Shown: piece after piece, positions 58,055 to 64,000 of the stretch | Layout of the letters: the number at the start of each line of letters is the position of its first letter | Numbering within the stretch: position 1 is the stretch's first letter | NCBI GenBank assembly: GCA_023374025.1 | Contig: SIJG01000053.1 | Location: forward strand, 558,001 to 622,000 | Reading direction: 5' to 3' | DNA length: 64,000 nt | Source of the DNA: Heterodera schachtii | Lineage: Eukaryota; Nematoda; Chromadorea; Rhabditida; Heteroderidae | Position numbers and translations under genes: made by a program | Notes under the pieces: model-generated | Database searches by the model: none | Seen by the model: the letters and a program-made list of their open reading frames with translations, nothing else | Told to the model about the DNA's origin: nothing

Positions 58055-58095
58055 TCATGATTGCTCAGTGGAGGTTCGAGTCCGCTCCACGACAT
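58055..58095 (+). other. tRNA-like fragment with adjacent A- and B-box motifs
   Basis: TGCTCAGTGG resembles a Pol III A box and is followed almost at once by GGTTCGAGTCC, a near-perfect B box / T-arm. The tRNA body between them is missing. It is probably a collapsed tRNA pseudogene or tRNA-derived SINE relic. Confidence 0.4.
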
Positions 58096-58393
58096 TAAAG
58101 TATTTATTTTTTGTCCAAATCAAAAATTAAAAAATGAAAATTATTTTTGAAGGTTTTTGCCAACCAAATTGCATACTGGATTATAGAAAGATCACGATGA
58201 GGAAAACCTTTTTCCGAACCCCGGAAATGAATTCTGTTCAGATTCTAAGTCCAGCAATAAAAATGGAAAAAACCCCTAATAGAAAATTTTCTCAAAAATT
58301 CATCCCTAAAAAACTAAAAGTGATGGACGACTAAATTGGAATAGAGTCTTCCTTGCCTTACCAAAATAATTTAATTTTACAGCATTCGAATCA

Positions 58394-61300
58394 ATGCCAT
58401 TGGTCCTTCTGTCCTTTGTCCTTCTCCCTCTGTTTCCCTTTCTGCTTGTCGTCGCTGTTTCCCGATTATACTTTAACCGAAAGCGGTTCGTTCTCTTTTC
58501 TTTTAAAATGTTTTCCCGGAACTGAATTTGAACTATCGAAAACCAAATTTCACGAATTTCGCATTTATGGATAAAACCAGTTAAATCGGGACTCGCAAGT
58601 GTACTTATTTCGGCAATCTTTCGGAATTGTGGTCCCGAAATTTTTTTTTTTAAATTCATATTTTAAGGGTTTTCAAGGGTGCTGGTTACGAATCTGCACT
58701 TGGATTGGCCCAAATCCGAACTCCTGACCCGATTTCGAACAAAAATTGAAAAAAATTTCAAGAATGGATTTTTTTTGGATGAAAAACTCGATAATTCATG
58801 CAACAACTATTATTTTTTGATTAAAATAATGCTTCAAATTGTTAATTGGATAAAAATGCGCGGTTTGCGCCAAAATTTGATCGATTTTGACGTATATTTT
58901 TGAAAAAAATTCTACTTTTTGTTCGAATTCGGGTCCGGAATTGGGCAAATCCGAGTTCATATTCGTGATTAGCGTATTTTTAAGCCTAGAAAAAGTGTCT
59001 TACAAATTAAAAAAAAAATTTTTCGGGACCACAATTCCGAAAGATTGCCCTTATTTCTATGTAAGATTTAACTAAAAATTTAAAATCCCTTATTTATAAT
59101 TGTCATTATTTTGAGGGGCTGGTTAATCATTTTGATTTTTGTTGGATTTTTTATATTTAATATTTGGGTTTGGCCATTTTTCCTAAAAACACCTTTTTCG
59201 GCTTTCTAAAATTCTATTTTAGGGTTTCTGGTAGTTTTGCCTTTTTTCACCCGTTTTGTGACGCGAGCGGAGGCGGAGAACGCGTTTTGTGGTTGGCAAT
59301 CAACGCACTGCAGAAAAAGTTAATCACAAAAGCTTATTTTTCAAATCATATTTGGTTACTTTAAGTTTGCGCGGTTGTGAATTTTAAATTTATTTTATAT
59401 TATCACATTAAAAATAGAATATTCCGATTTTTAATTTGTTAAGGTTTGGGCAATCCAACCAAAAACTTCATTTTGTGATTTTCACGGGCGATTTTGACAG
59501 AACGCCCGAGCAAATCATTGAAAAGGTACGAAGATTAATACTGAAATTAAATAATTATCATTTGAACAAATCTTTAATTAATAATTCGTATTACCATTTT
59601 CTTTACTTTTTCCCTTTCTCTTCGTCACTTTTTCTCTTTTTCACTTCCCTTTTTCGGGTCCGTCTCCGTTTCGGCGTTTCCATCTCTCCCCAAAGTCTCC
59701 GTTTTGTGTTCCTTCGCTTTCGATGGCTTCTCGAGGCGCACAATTACCCGCGCTTCACTCTTTTGGGCCAAATGTTCGCCGGTTTTGTCCTCGGCTGCGA
59801 GGCGTTGTGTCGCCACTGTCCCGAATGGTTCATGGACACCACCGGATGTCCCCTCACTTTGCCGCTTTTTCGATGGATTGCCTGTGCCAAAACGATGTGT
59901 TATGTGCACTATCCGTTGATCACAACCGGTGAGAAAGGACGTAATGAGCCGGGCTTCCCGGGAACTCCGTACGAGGAAAACGGATAAGCATTTTTACTTT
60001 GCCAGAAATGGTGGCATTGGTCGACTCGCGCGCCGTTTCTTACAATAACTCCTCCCAAATTGCGTCCAGCATTGTTCTGACCAATGCCAAATTGTTTTAC
60101 TATCGCCTCATTTCTCTCCTCTACTGCGCTTGTGGCACAAGTTCCCAAGTGACAATGGCCAATGGAAGGTCAAATTTTGCTTTTTACGCATTTTAATTAA
60201 TTCCAAAAAACGATTTTCAGTTGGACCGCCTCTCACATCGCCAATTTGTGGTTTTGCCAGCCGAAGGTCATTTTTCCGCCGTGTAATGTCGAAACTCTGT
60301 CCAATTTGGAAAACCGAACTGAACAACTCTTAGCTGATGGCAATCCGTCGTTAATTCTTTCAGTGGGCCAAATTCGCCCCGAGAAAAACCATTTGGAACA
60401 ATTGCGAATATTTGCTGAGGTTCGGCGTCGGTTAAAAGAGCGCGGGAGCAATTTGAAGGTGAAAATTGGACATGTGGAGAATTTGCCCATTTTTTATTCT
60501 GAAAGATTAAATTGGTAATTGCTGGGGGCTGTCGCAATGCGGGCGATTGGGACAGAGTCGACTTTCTGAAGAAGTTCGCCCTGGGCAACTTCCAGCTGAA
60601 CTCCGACGAGGCCGTCCAATCGGACTGTGACATCGCATGGCAACTGAATGTGCCATTTGCTGAGCTCACAGATTTGCTCCGAGTTCGTTTTAAATAGGCT
60701 TAGAATCACATTTTTGTATTTGGTATCTTCTTTTTTGACAAAAAATCCCGTTTTTAGTCATATTTTCCAAAAAAAAATTTTTTTGCCTTTTTCACAGGAA
60801 ATTTTTATAAGTTCACAAAAAATAGGAAAAAGTGCAAGTCCAAAATATGTAACAACATATAAAAACCCCGAAATATGTATAAAAAATATCTAAATAAAAG
60901 TCTCAATTTTTATTCGCAAAATGCAAAAAAGAAAGTGTTTTTCCTACTATTTAGACCATGTAGAACCCAGGAAATATATGTATTTACATAAAATTCCAAT
61001 CCCTTTTTATGAATCATCAAATAACCCGGTTTTTTGGGTAATGTTACATGTTTTTTTTAAATGTTTGCCTTTTTCTATTTTTATACGTTTCCCCACAGAG
61101 TTCTTTGGTTGGACTGCACACAATGCGCAACGAACACTTTGGCATTTCCGTGGTCGAAGGGATGGCTGCCGGCACTTTGATGGTCGCACACAATTCGGGA
61201 GGCCCTAAAATGGACATAATAGCGGACAACGGCAATTCCGTCGATGAGAAGGGCATTTATGCCGGAGAGAATGGGTTTTTGGCCACGTCGACGGAGGGTA

Positions 61301-61497
61301 ATTTCGGATTAAGAAATTATGAAAAAGCGCACTTTTAATTTTAAGACTATGCCGAGGCCATTCTCAGAATTATCGACATGGACAAAATTGGCAGAAACCG
61401 AATAAGAGAGAGGGCGCGACAGCGAGTCGAACGCTTTTCGGACGGACAATTCGAACGGATTTTCTGTGACGCAGTCGAAGAATTGTTAAGGGAATGA
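58394..61497 (+). CDS. ALG11: ALG11, GDP-Man:Man3GlcNAc2-PP-dolichol alpha-1,2-mannosyltransferase
   Basis: This adds the fourth and fifth mannose to the lipid-linked N-glycan precursor on the cytosolic side of the ER. Exon 1 (58394-58485) encodes a membrane anchor followed by RLYFNRKR. Next exons: 59223-59318 ([19 protein letters not shown]), 59444 to 59928, 60006-60168, 60221-60458 ([11 protein letters not shown]), 60506-60682 (IAGGCRN), 61099-61297 ([24 protein letters not shown] donor-site region) and 61346-61497. They sum to 533 codons, or 489 if the 132-nt segment 59526-59657 is removed; the human enzyme is 492. The phrase TTTTACAG just before the ATG suggests a 5' UTR intron or spliced-leader acceptor. 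Intron 1 contains a MITE and intron 60683-61098 a repeat. Otherwise intact. Confidence 0.93.
58612..59049. mobile_element. Foldback MITE in ALG11 intron 1
   Basis: The ends GGCAATCTTTCGGAATTGTG and CACAATTCCGAAAGATTGCC are perfectly inverted. They are flanked by CTTATTTC on both sides (58604-58611 and 59050-59057). The arms contain TTCGAACAAAAATTG and TTTTTGTTCGAATTCGGGTC, linking it to the 3706-6380 and 5476-5939 elements. Confidence 0.85.
60840..60985 (+). repeat. AAATATGTA repeat in an ALG11 intron
   Basis: AAAGAAAGTGTTTTTCCTAC and TATTTAGACCATG match 45263-45295 inside the AAATATGCAC MITE, in the same orientation. A diverged copy or solo end of that family; no terminal duplication resolved. 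Confidence 0.6.
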
Positions 61498-61929
61498 AAG
61501 TTTCCATTTGCAAACTCTGTCTGTTCCTAACAATAAGATTCTTTTTTCACTTTCATGAAACTTAATATAAAATTCACTGCTGTGGGCCTGAAACGCACGA
61601 AATGCGCACCCGTAATCCGTTGATCGGAACTTTTGCCTCATTTCTTGGAAAACCGGAATTTTATTTTTTAAACACCCAGATTTATTTAAAATCATGTAAA
61701 AATTAATTTTAATCGCTAAAAATGTGAATTAATAATTTAATTTATTTTATAAAAATTATGAAATAATCATTTTTAAAAGAATTAATGATAATTTCTTGAG
61801 ATGGTCAATTAATTGAATTATAAAATAACTAGAAATGTTAAGAATCTATGAAAAATATATTTATTAAATTTAAAAATCATATTCGCAAGATTTTTGATCA
61901 TTGCTCAAAAAAAATTGGTAAATGTTTAT

Positions 61930-62840
61930 CTGAGCTCCCAAACTCAAAAACACCCAAAACCACTTTTATAGGTTTTCTTATGCGCTGAAAACGATAGAAC
62001 AATCAAAATTTTGGCGCGCTCTCAACTTTAAACCGGTTTTTGAACCGGTTTAAAACTCGAAAAATTGAGTGACAATGGGGCCTCCTGACCCTTTAAAACG
62101 GTCAAATTCGCACAATTTTGGTCTCATTCGAAAGCTCTTGACGAGTGAAGTCTATAAATCAAGGAATGAAGTCGTGCCGATGCCATCGGAGCACTGGGAC
62201 AACTGAGTCCCAGTGAAAATGGACACTTCAGTACCGAAAATAATAAAGGGGAAATAACAATTTAAAAGCAAAATTCGCAAAAGGGAGCATGCGAAGACGG
62301 AGCAAGTAGTGGGGCGAGACGAAGGGCGGAGGAAGCAGTCTGACGAGCGCCACAGGCGGTTGACTGCGGGGGCCCGAAGGGCCCCGCCAATCAGTCAACC
62401 GCCTGCGGATCACGCGCGGACTTCTTCCGTAGCCCGTAGTCTCGCCCCACCTACTGGCCGCCGTAGTCGAGTGTGCGGCGGTTTTTTAGCGCAATAAGCT
62501 AAATTAAGCTTTTATATTTGACGTTCTTTTCCCATTTTTTTGACTACTGGTTTAAAAATAGTTTTAACGATTTTCAGGACCCATAACATGCGTCGGTTCG
62601 ACTTAATTCCCTGATTTTTAGACTTAGCTCGTTAAGAGCTTTCGAATGATACCAAATTTGTTCAAAATTTTTTTATTTAAAATTGATTTTTGGCTGATTT
62701 TTGAGGCAAATTTTCGTGATTTAAACCGGTTTAAAAACCGGTTTAAACGCTTTGCCGCGCAGTTTTTTTGACGGTTTAGGCGTTTTCAGCATCTAAGAAA
62801 ACTTATAAACGTGTTTTTATGCGATTTTGAGTCTGGGACC
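61930..62840. mobile_element. Large foldback carrying the GC-rich core
   Basis: The left arm TTTATAGGTTTTCTTATGCG..CTGAAAACG and the right arm CGTTTTCAGCATCTAAGAAAACTTATAAA are complementary. Paired AAACCGGTTT blocks lie in both arms. The left arm matches 1780-1835. The centre holds the GC-rich structured repeat at 62276-62508. Ends and target duplication were not fixed. Confidence 0.6.
62276..62508. repeat. GC-rich structured repeat, copy 2 (uninterrupted)
   Basis: Reads TTCGCAAAAGGGAGCATGCG, then AAGACGGAGCAAGTAG without the 721-bp insertion that splits the copy at 4275-5236. The hairpin stems and terminal T6 are preserved. The near identity of the two copies indicates recent spread or a functional constraint. 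Confidence 0.7.
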
Positions 62841-63143
62841 TATGATGGATATTTTCCTTAAAATTTTACGATTTCACCCCAAAATTCGAAACTTGCATCT
62901 ATTTTCCCATTTTTAGCACCTTTAGCTGTTTTTTCAGAACGGCCGGTTTGCCAGGCCCCGGTAAAAACCGGTAACGGGCAGCACCTAGTTGTGAGTATAT
63001 CCTTCAATTTTTGTGTTAGGTGTCGACGTTGAAATAGAATATGTATTGGAGAAAAGTGTTGAAAGTGATTGACCCAACCAAATTCGCGCCTTTTATAGAC
63101 ACAAAAACAACGATGTGAAGACAATTTTTATCAACTTTTTTTG

Positions 63144-63152
63144 CCGTATAAA
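63144..63152 (+). promoter_or_regulatory. TATA-type box
   Basis: GTATAAAAG lies about 105 bp upstream of the ATG at 63254, a plausible core promoter for the secreted-protein gene. Confidence 0.5.
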
Positions 63153-63253
63153 AGCGCTTCTTCCCCCGCATTTGCCATTCATTCCACAACACTTTTATTC
63201 CACCAACTTCATTCTTCACCCACAACATCCTCGTCCCTCCGCTTTAACAACAA

Positions 63254-64000
63254 ATGCTCCGTTCACTGCTCTTCGCTGCCGTGTTCGCTTCACTGCTCAT
63301 CAATTGCTACGAGGCGCGGACGATACGCCTGGCCAACAGTTTCTTATGTGCCAAGAGCGGTTTGTCAGTCGAGGAAGGCCTCACGCAGCACGAGAAGAGC
63401 ATGTGAGTGACAAGGGGAATTACACATTTTGAATAATATGAAATTCCCCCCAATTTCAGTCAAATCAAAGGCGAAGAGATATCAAACACACAGACGGACT
63501 CAGTGCCCATTCTGCTGCTGACAGAGAAGGCGGGGTTCAAGGTGGTGTTCCACACTAACAGCAAGGAGTGCAAGGAGCAATTCAAAATCAAAGAGGACAG
63601 CAAAGGATGCAAGAAACAAAGCACTATCGATGGCCATGTGAGTTTTTCAAGAAATCGCGGACATTTGGCTTTGGAATGTTTTGTTTGTTTCAGAATGATT
63701 TTCCGAAGCCGCCTCACTGTGGTGAAAGTTGCACAGGGTACGAAGTCGTCTGCACCGGTGTCAAGCTGGCTTCAGTCGAGGAACAGGAAATAGGCGGCAT
63801 TGTTGGACTCAAGCGATCGGAACTCGCCAGAATGTTCGGCGGCGCCAAGTGCGAGTGGGAAGCGGTCATTGTGAGTGGCACTGATCATTCGTCTTTTTGT
63901 GTGGTTAAAGCATCCCCATTTTCCCGCTGTTCAGATGCAGGCGCGTTTGCTGGTGTCCGACCTGAAAGATCTTCGTAAAGGGGAGTCCTGTGGGAAAAAA
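63254..64000 (+). CDS. Small secreted cysteine-containing protein, 3' end outside window
   Basis: Exons 63254-63402, 63460-63637, 63694-63870 and 63935 to beyond 64000, all with GT-AG borders and consistent phase. The first 20 or so residues (MLRSLLFAAVFASLLINCYE) form a clear signal peptide. The rest is a charged domain with Cys residues at LCAKSG, ECKEQF, GCKKQ, CGESCTGYEVVC, KCEWE and ESCGKK, suggesting disulfide bonding. No transmembrane helix after the signal. I do not recognise the family. In a plant-parasitic nematode such a protein could be a secreted effector or a cuticle or lumen protein, but the sequence does not decide this. It is incomplete at the window edge. Confidence 0.8.

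Overview
This window is eukaryotic nuclear DNA, most likely from a nematode. The evidence is gene content (legumain, trehalase, IFT121/WDR35, HMBOX1, CIN85/CD2AP-like and ALG11 homologues), many short introns of 45-120 bp, A+T-rich intergenic DNA full of small transposons, and a BEL/Pao-type retrotransposon. Four GC-AG introns in one gene fit a cyst- or root-knot-type (clade IV) nematode, but genus and species cannot be named. There is no bacterial or operon-type organisation and no CRISPR array.

Layout. 1-11.6 kb is a transposon landscape: hAT-like MITEs and foldback elements, some nested, around one small two-exon gene (1175-1625, -). At 11.7-15.1 kb is an 11-exon trehalase (-), whose exons sum to 695 codons. 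It lies head-to-head with a legumain (16.3-20.0 kb, +) that has four consecutive GC-AG introns, a 25-bp tandem repeat that copies one splice donor nine times, and a large GA minisatellite in an intron. 20-25.9 kb holds low-complexity DNA and a poorly resolved gene with membrane segments and a disordered tail (+). 26.2-38.05 kb is the ciliary gene IFT121/WDR35 (-). One of its introns carries an antisense 4,684-bp BEL/Pao-like LTR element with matching LTRs and a 5-bp target duplication; the element keeps Gag but has no polymerase.

41-50.5 kb is a segmental rearrangement of the HMBOX1 homeobox locus: a frameshifted copy (+), a 3' fragment (+) and an intact copy (-). The last two form a ~0.94-kb inverted repeat around a mosaic spacer. 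53.7-57.65 kb encodes a CIN85/CD2AP-like multi-SH3 adaptor (-). 58.4-61.5 kb encodes ALG11 (+), with a MITE in intron 1 and an odd A+T-rich in-frame segment. 62-63 kb is repeat. The window ends inside a gene for a small secreted cysteine-containing protein (63254 onward, +).

The genes are ordinary neighbours rather than a pathway: trehalose hydrolysis, lysosomal proteolysis, cilium transport, transcription or telomere binding, endocytic scaffolding and N-glycan assembly. The most distinctive content is the mobile DNA. One MITE clan shares a backbone and 8-bp target duplications, but each family carries its own short repeated word. A separate four-element nest at 3.7-6.4 kb can be dated by target duplications and by an empty-site paralogue at 62.3 kb.
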